In this document: positions 1 through 13,762 of the stretch, in pieces
Layout: every line of letters begins with the position of its first letter
How positions within the stretch are numbered: the first letter of the stretch is position 1
Source of the DNA: Campylorhamphus procurvoides
Taxonomy: Eukaryota > Chordata > Aves > Passeriformes > Dendrocolaptidae
Length of the DNA: 64,000 bases
Reading direction: 5' to 3'
Assembly: GCA_013396655.1 (NCBI GenBank)
Contig: WBMV01008566.1
Span: 208,533 to 272,532, forward strand
Notes under the pieces: model-generated
The model's database searches: none
What the model saw: only the letters and a program-made list of their open reading frames with translations
Told to the model about the DNA's origin: nothing
Translations under genes and position numbers: made by a program

Positions 1-2280
<2,280 letters not shown>

Positions 2281-3896
2281 TAATGAGTCTGGTGTCCCGA
2301 TATCATTTAAATGCCAGGAAATGCCACTTGATTTGTATTTAGTAAATAAGTCAAGGCTTTTTGAACTGCAAAGTGTATTCTCAAGACAATGTAGTCAAAC
2401 TACATACCAGTAGCATAGAAAATGTCCCTTTTTATATATATATATGGAAACATTCAGTTCTTTCCATCTCTTCTAATGCAAATACATGGTATCTAGGCCA
2501 AGGTTGTATCCATGCAACTGTCATTAAGATGAATGAGACAGACAGGCACTCATAAGACCACATACATGCTTCAAATGTATGTCATTTTATACTTCTTTGT
2601 ATGCCATTCTTTCTTGGGGAAAAGGTGGGCATGTTTTGTGCTTGGAGTCATACAGAGAATTTTCTAACACTTAATTTTCAAACTGAGTGTGTGTCTTAAA
2701 TGTAACAACATGATTGTTAAAACCTGTACATTTTTATTATTTTCAAAATCCTTCTTTTCTAAACAATGTACTTCCTATCGCAACAATAAATTGCTTGTGG
2801 CTACGTAAGAGGTGTCCCAGGGGTGGGATGAAAGGGGTTTACTTGAAGAGTAGGTTAAGAAGCATAGGAAAGCAATGTCTGCAGCTAAAACACTGTACAC
2901 AGCTATGAAATATATATTTTTTTCTGTAAGTCCTGTTGCAAGCCATTCCCAAATCTTTCCTTTCACCACTATTTACCCTGATCTGCCTTAGAAGCAAGTT
3001 TTTCTGTGTGTTTTGTGCCATTTTGTCAACACTAAGAAAGTAATAATTTTTTCCATTCTTTGGATGACTCAGAAGCTTTGTTAATGTAGTCCTTGATAAG
3101 TGTGTATAGTAGATTAAAGACACTCATATATGTTCTCAAAGGTGGGCTGTAAGCATTCACCTTAAAATAAGCTCAAAGTCTAAGATTTTCTTTTTAAAGA
3201 ACAGCCTCCACATAACAGGCAGATGTTAGCATCTTGCCTGCATGTTGCAATATTGTCATGAAGCAATGCTTCAATGTAATTAAAGTTTGTGCAGAAAACT
3301 TGAGAACAGTGGCTGTCATCTTCAAGTACCTCTTTCAGTTTCAACTCTATTGTGAGGTAGTTTTGTATTCTGTTAATGGACCACACTTTGCAGTAAATAA
3401 ACTTTGGTTAAATAAAGATGGTTTAGATATCAACTTCAGTTTATTTTGCAATACCTTGACAAGCTGGGCTGCTAGGTTTTTCCATAGAGAGCAAACATCA
3501 TGCATACAGGCAGATAAGCAAGGCTGTGTTATTCACTTCCCCCATGGCAATGCATTTCACTGGTGAACAGCTTTCCAAGAAAATCACTTATGCATTTACT
3601 TGCACAAGATGCTTTATTGTGATCTATGTGTTGGTCATAAACCACATGTTATGCCAATATCTAAAAACAGTACAGCTGAAATCACAGTAGAAAAAATGAA
3701 ATTAAAATGTTGACAGTGGCAAAAGCTTAAGCAAATTTGCCAGACATCAAATACAAAAGGATCACACCTGTTAACTTTCTAGGACAGAGCCTTCCAAGCA
3801 GTGCTAGAACTTGTTGCCCAAAGTCCTCCTAATAAGTAAGACATGTCAGTACTCTATACTGACATGTATCTTGCAACCTTTCCTAAATGTAGTACC

Positions 3897-5634
3897 ATAG
3901 AATCATAGAACAGCTTGGGTTGGAAGGGATCTTAAAGATCACATAGTTCCGACCCCCTGCCATGGGCAGGGTGTTATCCACCAAATCAGTTTGTTCAGGA
4001 CGCCATCCAACCTAACCTTGAATACTTCCAGGAATGGGGCATACTTAACTTCCCTGGGCAATCTGTGCCAGTGCTTCACCACCCTCACAACGAAAAATTT
4101 CTACCCAACATCTATTCTAAAACTGCCCTCTTTCAGCTTAAAACCATTGCCCCTTAGCCTGTCCCTATCTATCCATTTAGAAAGTCCCTCTCCCTCCTTT
4201 TTATAAGCCCCTCTTAAGGTACTAAAAGGCCACCATAAAGGCTCCCTGAGGTCTTCTCTTCTCCAAGCTGAATGATCACAGGTGTCTCAGCCTGTTTTCA
4301 TAGAAGTGCTCCATCCCTTTGACCATCTTCATGGCCTTCCTCTAGGCCTGCTCCAACAGGTTCACGCCTTTCTTTTGCTGAGGACTGCAGATCTTGGCAC
4401 AACATTCCAGGTGGGTAGAGTAAGGGCAGAGTAGAGGGGCAGAATCACTCCCTATCCTGCTGGCCACATTTCTTTTGATGCAGCCAGGAGATGGTTGGCC
4501 TTCTAGGCTATGAGTACACACAGTTGGCTCCTGTCCAGCTTTTCATCCCCAAGAATCCCCAAACTCTTCTCCTCATGGCTGCTCTCAATGACTTCTCACA
4601 ATCTGTATTAAGGCATGGGATTGCCCAGACCCAGGTGCAGCACCTTGCTCTTGGACTTATTGAACTTCATGAGGTTCTCATGGGCCCACTTAACCACTTT
4701 GTCCAGGTTTTCCTAGATGGCATCCCTTCCTTCTTTTGTGTCAGCTCACTCACTTCATGTCATCTGCAGATTTGCTGAGGCTGTTCTTGACCTCACTGTC
4801 TCTGTCACTGATATCAAAGAGCACTAGTCCCAAGGCAGAGCCCTGAGGGACACAACTCATCACTGACCGCTACCTGGACATAGAGCCATTGACTACAACT
4901 CTCTGGCTGCATCCACCCAGCCTTATCTGCTGAATAGTCCATCCATCAAAACCATGTCTCTCCAGTTTGGAGATAAGGATGTCATGGGGGACCATATCAA
5001 AGTTCTTACAGAAGTATAGATAGATGATATCTATTGGTCTTCCCTTGACAATTCCCATCACTCCATCACAGAAGGCCCCCAGATTAGTCAGGCATGATTT
5101 GCCCTTAGTAAAGCCATGCTGCCTCAGATCACCCCCTTATCTCCTATGTGCCTTAGCATATTTTCAAGGAAGATCGGGTCCATGACTGCCACAACTTTTC
5201 AAATATGATGTAGAATGGCTTCGCAACAACATAGAATCATAAAGTGGCCTGAGTTGGAAGAGATCTTAAAGAACATCTAGTTCCATCCTCTCAGTCATGA
5301 GCAGGGACACCTTTCACTAGACCAAGTTGCTCAGAGCTCCATCCAACCTGGCCTTGAACATCAGCCAGTTCCTGTAGGACCCTGGGATGCATCTTATCAG
5401 ATCCCATAGACTTGTGGCTATTCAGCTTCATCAAGTGATATGAAACTCGCTCCTTCACACCCACAGAGAAGATAAGGGACTTGAGAGAAGGGAGAAGCCT
5501 GACTGCCAGTGAAGACTGAGGCAAAGAACTCTTTCAGTACCTCAGCCTTCTCCACATCACCACCACAGCCACCACCAGTTCACCCTTCTTGTTTATCAGG
5601 GGGCATACACTCTCCTAGGTCTTTCTTTTCTGAC
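3897..5634 (-). mobile_element. Degenerate CR1 LINE, antisense, with reverse-transcriptase remnants
   Basis: The left end, ATAGAATCATAGAACAGCTT, is the reverse complement of the avian CR1 3' terminus. Going right, the minus strand reads back through the CR1 3' UTR into reverse-transcriptase remnants: [20 protein letters not shown] and [11 protein letters not shown] at 4870-5061, and MKLNSHKSMGSDKMHPRVLQ near 5365-5465. Frameshifts and stops break the frame, so it is a dead copy. A second CR1 3' end interrupts it at 5230-5363. The block is cut at 5634 by an unknown base, after which sequence already seen at 5126 starts again. Confidence 0.9.
5230..5363 (-). mobile_element. Nested CR1 3'-terminal fragment
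   Basis: ATAGAATCATAAAGTGGCCT begins a second copy of the reverse-complemented CR1 3' end. It continues to CCATCCAACCTGGCCTTGAA and then joins abruptly to reverse-transcriptase sequence of the host CR1. Reverse-transcriptase sequence lies on both sides, so a short truncated CR1 probably inserted into an older one, with loss of some middle RT sequence. Copies of the same junction recur at 5740-5873 and 7774-7907. Confidence 0.75.
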
Positions 5635-5635
5635 N

Positions 5636-6571
5636 AGATCCCCCCCTTATCTCCTATGTGCCTTAGCATATTTTCAAGGAAGATCGGGTCCATGACTGCC
5701 ACAACTTTTCAAATATGATGTAGAATGGCTTCGCAACAACATAGAATCATAAAGTGGCCTGAGTTGGAAGAGATCTTAAAGAACATCTAGTTCCATCCTC
5801 TCAGTCATGAGCAGGGACACCTTTCACTAGACCAAGTTGCTCAGAGCTCCATCCAACCTGGCCTTGAACATCAGCCAGTTCCTGTAGGACCCTGGGATGC
5901 ATCTTATCAGATCCCATAGACTTGTGGCTATTCAGCTTCATCAAGTGATATGAAACTCGCTCCTTCACACCCACAGAGAAGATAAGGGACTTGAGAGAAG
6001 GGAGAAGCCTGACTGCCAGTGAAGACTGAGGCAAAGAACTCTTTCAGTACCTCAGCCTTCTCCACATCACCACCACAGCCACCACCAGTTCACCCTTCTT
6101 GTTTATCAGGGGGCATACACTCTCCTAGGTCTTTCTTTTCTGACATATGTACTTACAGAATCCCTTCTTGTTATTCTTCATATCCTTTACCAAATCCTGT
6201 TCCAGTTTTTCCTTGAGTTTCCTGACCCCATCAGTACAAATTCAAACTGTATCCCTGTACTCTCCCCAGGTCACCTTTCCCTGCATCCACTGGTAGACCT
6301 TGCTTTCTTGCTGCACGCTTTGAGGATCAGATCTTTGCTGAACCATGTCAGTTTCCAGCCTACCCTGTTTGATTTCCTACATACACGTGGTCTAAGAAAA
6401 GTGGTCTTAAAGAGCTGCCAACTTTTGTCAGCCCCTCTGTCCTTAAGGATAGTTTCCCAGGGGATCTCATTCATCAACTCCTAAAACAGCTGACAGTTCG
6501 CTCTTACAAAGTTCAGGGTCTTGATTTGCTCCTTGCCAGGCTCACACTCTTCAAGATCACAAAGTCAAGTA
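5636..6571 (-). mobile_element. Second copy of the antisense CR1 block, extending into the endonuclease-RT linker
   Basis: This repeats 5126-5634 with an offset of 510 bases and one mismatch seen at the join (5641 versus 5131). It then continues further towards the CR1 5' end. The minus strand at 6271-6477 reads MNEIPWETILKDRGADKSWQ followed by LFKTTFLRPR, which matches the linker between the endonuclease and RT of CR1. Sequence on to about 6571 also looks like the C-terminal endonuclease region. No intact frame exists. Confidence 0.8.
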
Positions 6572-7317
6572 TGGTCAGGTCCACACAATTTAACTATTAA
6601 ATTTTTGCTATCTGCTTCTGAATTCACATCCACTATACAAGTCTTTGAACACACAATACTGAAGTATATTTGTGCATCAAAACTGGCAGATTGCACCCTC
6701 TTCTGCACTGAAAATACATGGCACTCAACTGTTCCACAGAAAAAATCATCAGTCTTTATTGAAAAGTCATGCCCTAGATAATAGTTTTATTTTTCAAAGA
6801 AGAGGAGAAGCACAAGAGCTCCAGAAGAGTTCAGTATACTACTTCTCACCAAGAAGGTAGTAGGTGGTGGGCTGGTGGTGCCCTCTCTACAGGGCTGTGA
6901 TTCTAGGACAAATGACAAACATATGCATCAGAGATGATTTTCTGAATGTGCTGTTGCTGCCTCATGGTTCAGCTTTTCTTCAGTTCAACTGGCTGCCACT
7001 CAGAAGCCTGTCAATTTTATCATCTTCACCACAGGCTAGCCAACCCCTATTTTTACCTTTGTAGTGTTAGAAGTTATTGAACACTATCTGCCTGAGCAGC
7101 CCTGGTGGCACCTGCATCTTTTTGTTTTGCTATCTCTATAAATTGTATTAATGGCTTCAAGGCAGAGGCACTCGGATGAGACATAAAGAGCACTTGCACA
7201 CCAGTTCCTGGGCTGGGATGGTCAACAGTAAGTGATCCATGTCAGCTGCTCTCTGGGCTGCACCATGGTGCAGTCTACTACAACTTTTCAAAGAAATTGC
7301 TTGGGGTCTTAATTGCT

Positions 7318-7630
7318 NNNNNNNNNNNNNNNNNNNNNNNNNNNNNNNNNNNNNNNNNNNNNNNNNNNNNNNNNNNNNNNNNNNNNNNNNNNNNNNNNNN
7401 NNNNNNNNNNNNNNNNNNNNNNNNNNNNNNNNNNNNNNNNNNNNNNNNNNNNNNNNNNNNNNNNNNNNNNNNNNNNNNNNNNNNNNNNNNNNNNNNNNNN
7501 NNNNNNNNNNNNNNNNNNNNNNNNNNNNNNNNNNNNNNNNNNNNNNNNNNNNNNNNNNNNNNNNNNNNNNNNNNNNNNNNNNNNNNNNNNNNNNNNNNNN
7601 NNNNNNNNNNNNNNNNNNNNNNNNNNNNNN
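7318..7630. other. Assembly gap (313 N)
   Basis: A run of unknown bases between copies 2 and 3 of the repeated segment. Open frames drawn through it are meaningless. Confidence 0.99.
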
Positions 7631-8605
7631 GTCAGGCATGATTTGCCCTTAGTAAAGCCATGCTGCCTCAGATCACCCCCTTATCTCCTATGTGCCTTAG
7701 CATATTTTCAAGGAAGATCGGGTCCATGACTGCCACAACTTTTCAAATATGATGTAGAATGGCTTCGCAACAACATAGAATCATAAAGTGGCCTGAGTTG
7801 GAAGAGATCTTAAAGAACATCTAGTTCCATCCTCTCAGTCATGAGCAGGGACACCTTTCACTAGACCAAGTTGCTCAGAGCTCCATCCAACCTGGCCTTG
7901 AACATCAGCCAGTTCCTGTAGGACCCTGGGATGCATCTTATCAGATCCCATAGACTTGTGGCTATTCAGCTTCATCAAGTGATATGAAACTCGCTCCTTC
8001 ACACCCACAGAGAAGATAAGGGACTTGAGAGAAGGGAGAAGCCTGACTGCCAGTGAAGACTGAGGCAAAGAACTCTTTCAGTACCTCAGCCTTCTCCACA
8101 TCACCACCACAGCCACCACCAGTTCACCCTTCTTGTTTATCAGGGGGCATACACTCTCCTAGGTCTTTCTTTTCTGACATATGTACTTACAGAATCCCTT
8201 CTTGTTATTCTTCATATCCTTTACCAAATCCTGTTCCAGTTTTTCCTTGAGTTTCCTGACCCCATCAGTACAAATTCAAACTGTATCCCTGTACTCTCCC
8301 CAGGTCACCTTTCCCTGCATCCACTGGTAGACCTTGCTTTCTTGCTGCACGCTTTGAGGATCAGATCTTTGCTGAACCATGTCAGTTTCCAGCCTACCCT
8401 GTTTGATTTCCTACATACACGTGGTCTAAGAAAAGTGGTCTTAAAGAGCTGCCAACTTTTGTCAGCCCCTCTGTCCTTAAGGATAGTTTCCCAGGGGATC
8501 TCATTCATCAACTCCTAAAACAGCTGACAGTTCGCTCTTACAAAGTTCAGGGTCTTGATTTGCTCCTTGCCAGGCTCACACTCTTCAAGATCACAAAGTC
8601 AAGTA
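7631..8605 (-). mobile_element. Third copy of the antisense CR1 block
   Basis: It starts directly after the gap and repeats 5087 onward (offset 2,544) and 5636 onward (offset 2,034). The encoded RT and linker fragments (7835-8068, 8305-8511) are residue-for-residue the same as in the second copy. Such identity in a dead element points to one locus assembled more than once. Confidence 0.85.
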
Positions 8606-10659
8606 TGGTCAGGTCCACACAATTTAACTATTAAATTTTTGCTATCTGCTTCTGAATTCACATCCACTATACAAGTCTTTGAACACACAATACTGAAGTA
8701 TATTTGTGCATCAAAACTGGCAGATTGCACCCTCTTCTGCACTGAAAATACATGGCACTCAACTGTTCCACAGAAAAAATCATCAGTCTTTATTGAAAAG
8801 TCATGCCCTAGATAATAGTTTTATTTTTCAAAGAAGAGGAGAAGCACAAGAGCTCCAGAAGAGTTCAGTATACTACTTCTCACCAAGAAGGTAGTAGGTG
8901 GTGGGCTGGTGGTGCCCTCTCTACAGGGCTGTGATTCTAGGACAAATGACAAACATATGCATCAGAGATGATTTTCTGAATGTGCTGTTGCTGCCTCATG
9001 GTTCAGCTTTTCTTCAGTTCAACTGGCTGCCACTCAGAAGCCTGTCAATTTTATCATCTTCACCACAGGCTAGCCAACCCCTATTTTTACCTTTGTAGTG
9101 TTAGAAGTTATTGAACACTATCTGCCTGAGCAGCCCTGGTGGCACCTGCATCTTTTTGTTTTGCTATCTCTATAAATTGTATTAATGGCTTCAAGGCAGA
9201 GGCACTCGGATGAGACATAAAGAGCACTTGCACACCAGTTCCTGGGCTGGGATGGTCAACAGTAAGTGATCCATGTCAGCTGCTCTCTGGGCTGCACCAT
9301 GGTGCAGTCTACTACAACTTTTCAAAGAAATTGCTTGGGGTCTTAATTGCTACCAGCCCTGAGGTGACAGTTTTTTCCTTACTTCCAGCATTAACCTCCC
9401 GTGTTTCCATCCATGCCCACTACCTCACACTCCCTTGCCTCACACCTCAGTGCAGAGCTCCAGCTCTCAGCTCCACAGCCTCCTCCTGTCTGCTCAGGTT
9501 TCCATGGGATGGCCAGACATGAAAAGTCCAGGACAGGAAGATCAGAAAACTGTTAGCCCTACTTCATTGTGAAAACTGGCATTCTGTGCTCAGGTTCATG
9601 ACAGCTCTCAAAGGCAGCAATGGTCCTTCACCCACCAGCATCTCTGTCCTCCAGCCCCATGCAGGTGTTTATGTGGTGTTGCACTTCACCTAACCAATCC
9701 TGCTAGGGCTGGACAGGGTCTGAGTAGATGCATACAGCACACAGATAGCCACCTCATTTGGCTGGGCTGCCTACCAGACTGCACTCCTGGGGGACAGAGG
9801 GGACCACCTCACAGGGAACGGCACACACCCACTCAACAAGACATGAATTTTCTGACTAGTGCTGCAGGCGGTGCCATGATGCACATCATGGTAAATTTCC
9901 AGTTGTTCTAAGGATACAGAAAAATAATTCTACTGTATGTGAATAAAGAGACTGAGGAAATACATTAAAGCAACAGCAATTTTTTTGTATCAATTATTTT
10001 TTTTTTAAATATAAGCATACCAAGCTTCATTGGTTCTTGGGGCAAGGATATTCCATAGTCACTTGAAAATAAATCAGGGAAAAAAGTAAACATGCCAGTT
10101 GTAGTGTCCCCAGGTAAGACAAATCATGATTTATACCATTGAGGTCCACAGATGGAAATGATCACTGTAAGTTTCACAAACACTTGTCACTGCCTGTGGT
10201 AATTTGTAATTAAGTGTCCGTGGATGTCTGTCTAGAAGCCAAAATGTTTTCCTATGCATACTAGGAATGCTTAAACAAATGAACCCTTCTGGAAAATCTG
10301 AGGTATCTTTGCACATTTTTCTTTGAAAAGCTGTCTAGTGAGATGTCATCATATCTCAGAATGGGTGTTGGAGCATTGTATGCTTGTCTATTCCTACTGC
10401 GTGGTCTGCAATTTTCATCTCATTACTGCATCCTTAACTGCTAGAAAACTTACTATTCTAAAGCAACATCCCTCATACTAGTTTTTACCTGTTGTTTCAT
10501 GACTTTTTGAAAATCAGTTCATTGTTACTTTTTTGTTCATCTTTGGCAATGGTGCTTAATGCCTAATTCACATAAGCAAGGAAACACTTTGTGGCCATTT
10601 TGTACATTCTCTTGACCTGGAAGCAGAGGTCACTGTCAATGTCTTGGTGTGGAAGCTAA

Positions 10660-10800
10660 GAGACCTGCTCTGCCACACACCTGTGGGAGAAATTATCCCA
10701 CTCCTGTGTGGTTTTGTTTTCCTGCCTGTAGAATAGGTTAAACGATGTTTCTTCACCTCTCTAAAATGTTTGGAATGCTACAGATGGAAGAGTTAAACAA
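10660..10800 (+). repeat. MIR-like (CORE-SINE) relic
   Basis: The order CCTGCTCTGCCACACACCTG, a pyrimidine-rich segment with TTTTCCTGCCTGTAGAATAG, then ATGTTTGGAATGCTACAGAT follows the MIR layout (CTCTGCCAC, then TTTCC-TCTGTAAAATGG, then a 3' region). It is strongly diverged, so the family call is tentative. Confidence 0.5.
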
Positions 10801-11288
10801 GGACAAGCACTGATAATAAAGTGGTCTGGGTGTTACTTTCAGCACACAGAATTTGTTACCAACTAACTGGCAGTTTGATGGCAAAGAAGGAGAGGGTAGA
10901 GAGGTTCTTTCTGAATTTTGAGGCAAGTTCAGAATGGAAAGTTTGAGGGCAACCTGCATGCTGTCACCTTCCTTTGCCTAAATTGCACCTAACCTCTTGG
11001 CGCTCCTAATTGATCAGAGACAGCTCCATGCGGCATGAGATGGAAGAGTAGGTCGTGTTTGCCACACATATGCGTACCCTTCACCTGCATAAAAAGCCAT
11101 AAAAAGAGATAATGTAATAACTGTCTCTGTCCACAGTCTTGCATCCCACCTCTAACGTAGACACTCAGCCCTTTAGAAGCAGGAGGTAGGAAAAAGGGGC
11201 ACCATAGTTTTCTTTGTCTGTTTGGCAATTAACCATTCACTGGCTTTTTTTGTTGTAACATGCACTTCCTCTCTTGTTTTCATTCAAG

Positions 11289-12037
11289 CTTTGTGCACCA
11301 TGGAAATTAATGTGGAGAAAGACAAACAGACAGGAGAGACCAAGATTGTCTCTGCTTCACCTGTTGGCCCAGATGAGGCCCATCAAAGAGGATTCAAAGT
11401 CTATGATGATGGTTCCAAGGTAGTCTATGAGGTTCACTCTGGTGGCACAGTGGTAGAAAATGGAGTACATAAATTAAGCTCAAAGGACGTAGATGAACTT
11501 ATGCAAAAAGCTGGACAATCAAGTGTAAAAGGAGGGTATGAAACAATGACTGTGTCAGACAGAAATGTGGTAGCTGATGGAAACCTTAGCCATATGAAGG
11601 AGCAAATGCTCTTCAAGGAGGCAAAGCTGGAAATGGTACACAAATCCAGCAAAGGACATGCTGTGAATCCTCAGCCCCAAGACAAACCCTGTGGTGGTGA
11701 AACCATGGAGGCCAGTGCAGATCAGCCAGTGACAATGATATTTATGGGCTACCAGAACATCGATGATGAAGAGGAGACAAAGAAAGTGCTGGGCTACGAT
11801 GAGACCATTAAGGCAGAGCTTGTGCTGATTGATGAAGATGACGAGAAGTCATTGCGAGAGAAGACAGTGACAGATGTTTCCACCATGGACGGGAATGCCG
11901 CTGAGCTGGTCTCTGGCAGGCCCCTGTCGGACACGACAGAGCCCTCCTCTCCCGAGGGGAAGGAAGAGAGCCTGCCCTTGGAAGCTGCCCCAGGTACACA
12001 AAAGAAAAAGCGCTGTCAATGCTGTATTGTCATGTGA
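11289..12037 (+). CDS. PALM2: PALM2 terminal coding exon, paralemmin-2 C-terminal 248 residues with CaaX box
   Basis: This exon encodes most of the paralemmin-2 C-terminal half. The acceptor ends TTTCATTCAAG at 11288. The first two bases complete a codon begun in the upstream exon. The frame then runs LCTMEINVEKDKQTGETKI at the start, VYDDGSKVVYEVHSGGTVVE near residues 35-55, PVTMIFMGYQN and an acidic ETKKVLGYDETIKAELVLID stretch in the middle, and SLREKTVTDVSTMDGNAAEL before a Ser/Glu-rich tail. It ends KKKRCQCCIVM and TGA at 12035-12037. The last four residues form a CaaX box; a terminal Met favours farnesylation. The cysteines just before it (CQC) are the expected palmitoylation sites, and the KKKR patch adds charge-based membrane binding. 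All these blocks match vertebrate PALM2 as I remember it, without frameshift or internal stop. The open frame continues upstream to 11222, but that part is intron. The protein is partial here because its coiled-coil exons lie before the window. Confidence 0.95.
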
Positions 12038-13164
12038 ACACCTCCTCCTTCCCTGCTCCAGGCAGCTCCTGCTCCATCACTTACCTAGACCTCACTGTAC
12101 TTCTAACTGCAATACTGTGAACTGGAAGTGAATGCCTCCATTGCCTTGCAGTTGGGTTGCTTTGCTTTCTAGTTCTTCAGGAAGAGGAACGCCTGGTTAT
12201 TTTCCCATCAGACATACTATTTGAAGTTTGGAGGAGGGGTTGGGGGTTTTCTGCTTCTTTTTTTGTTGTTGTTGTTATTGTTGGGTTTGGTTTTTTTTTC
12301 CTTAATATTACAGAGTGAGAGATAAATGGGAAATGGAACATACGTTTTCTTATTTATTTGATTTTTATATATATATATTTTATATATATAATGAAAACAC
12401 TTTTTACATTTTTTTCTTTGAATACCTGGCAGGCTTGATCAGATTCCTAGGATTTTGTGGGAGTCTGAGTTTCACAGCCACCAGATATGAGAGCCTTAAA
12501 AAAATGTTACTTCTCTTTTTAAGAAAAATCACATTTAAGCATTATTTTATAGATCATATTTTTTATTTCATGGGGGAAGGCTCAGATCATTTTACTGTTT
12601 TAATTTGCTAAAACTCAGACAAGTCTTTCCCAAAAAAATTTGCATAGTTTTGTTTTATAGTAACTTTCCAGTTTAGTTTGCGGTGTCAGAAAAACCCATC
12701 AACCATTTCTGCTTATTGGTGATACCAGAAGTGGACCTTAATCATTCTTTCTAGAAAATGTATGAATGATGATTTTGCCTTATATAAATCTTCCAGATTA
12801 CAGTATTGTTTATGCACTTCATCTCCCAAAATTACAGTTGAAATTAACTTGACATGGAAAAGATGCAGCTGTCACACCAACAGAAATGGAGTCACTGATC
12901 TAATTACTTGCCTTTCAGTAACTCTGCCAATGTTTATACATGATGTTTTCCTGCTGAACTCCAGTAGATGAGAGATATTGTTTTCTATTTCCCTAGAATA
13001 TAAATTAACTTCTCTCACAGCCTGACCCTGTTCCTACTGGATTCAGTGACAAAATTCTCAGTTCTGGGAATGGGGGCAGGGCCAGAGATTTACTTTGTAA
13101 TTCTTACGGAAGTGTAATTTCTCACAGCATGTACCTTCAGTACTCCTACATAATGACAGGCAAT

Positions 13165-13240
13165 GGGTCTGATCCTGCCCTGCTTGTCCAGGTAAAACTC
13201 CTGTGGAGGCCCACTGGAGTTTTGTCAGAGCAGCTGTTTT
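13165..13240. repeat. Old palindromic MITE-like repeat
   Basis: GTCTGATCCTGCCCTG leads into an inverted repeat, AAAACTCC at 13194-13201 and GGAGTTTT at 13216-13223, around CCACTGG. The pattern matches short palindromic elements common in archosaur and turtle genomes. Confidence 0.5.
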
Positions 13241-13514
13241 GGGAGATGATCCTCAAGCCACAAGACTAATATTTTCAAAAACTGCTGCTGATTTTGGATA
13301 CTTCATTTTCTAATGTAGGGCACTTCAAGGAGGCTTAATTTCCAGTACATTTTTCTTCATCTGACCTCTGAAATTCACGCCTCTGAAAAACAACTCAAGA
13401 TGAAAATGTAAAAAGGTGAAGGCATTCAAAATCCGTAGATGTTTATTTGTGTCTTGCTCTTTGATTCTTCTAAAAGAGAAAGCAGCCAGCTTTTTCATGG
13501 TGAGATATTATGAA

Positions 13515-13615
13515 CCTGATTCTTATCTCACACCAGTTTTGCTTAAGTGTAGCTTCACTCACTCTAGTGGAGTTAGTCTGGAATTATAACTACACAAGTG
13601 AGATTTAAAATCAGG
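13515..13615. repeat. Old palindromic MITE-like repeat with terminal inverted repeats
   Basis: The left end CCTGATTCTTATCTCAC pairs with the right end GTGAGATTTAAAATCAGG, whose reverse complement is CCTGATTTTAAATCTCAC. The centre reads CTCTAGTGGAGTTAGTCTGG. This is the structure of a non-autonomous DNA transposon of a type shared by birds, crocodilians and turtles. I cannot name the exact family. Confidence 0.65.
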
Positions 13616-13707
13616 TTTTATATTTTCTGATAGTGTGAACAAGTACTGAAGATTATTTTGAAGTGTCTTTGAAACTATCAGACTTTAAAAATCAGTAACA
13701 GCAACTG

Positions 13708-13762
13708 AAAAAAAAAAGAAAAAAGTAAAAAGAAAATAAAAATAAAAAAGAAAGATAAAACA
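13708..13762. repeat. A-rich low-complexity tract
   Basis: A run of A with scattered G and T (AAAAAAAAAGAAAAAAGTAA and similar) without a clean repeat unit. No LINE tail is recognised next to it. Confidence 0.8.

Larger units (their letters stand above)
5087..9351. repeat. Near-identical threefold direct repeat around assembly gaps
   Basis: Copy 1 is 5087-5634, copy 2 is 5636-7317 and copy 3 is 7631-9351. Copies 2 and 3 keep a constant offset of 2,034 bases over 1.68 kb, and every open frame in one is found unchanged in the other. Copy 1 is joined to copy 2 by a single N; copy 2 ends at the N run and copy 3 starts right after it. Copy 2 lacks the left end of copy 3, and copy 1 lacks its right end, as expected for overlapping contigs placed in tandem. 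The unique sequence resumes at 9352. Confidence 0.9.

Noticed and set aside
4870..5061. Minus-strand frame as a host gene
   Set aside because: It is clearly CR1 reverse transcriptase (motif around [10 protein letters not shown]), broken on both sides.
7157..7729. Open frames across the 313-base gap
   Set aside because: They consist almost wholly of unknown residues.
11222..11288. Upstream extension of the PALM2 frame to a hydrophobic leader-like start
   Set aside because: It begins with TTG rather than ATG, is mostly polypyrimidine tract, and ends at a clear splice acceptor. The family sequence begins after the acceptor, so this is intron.
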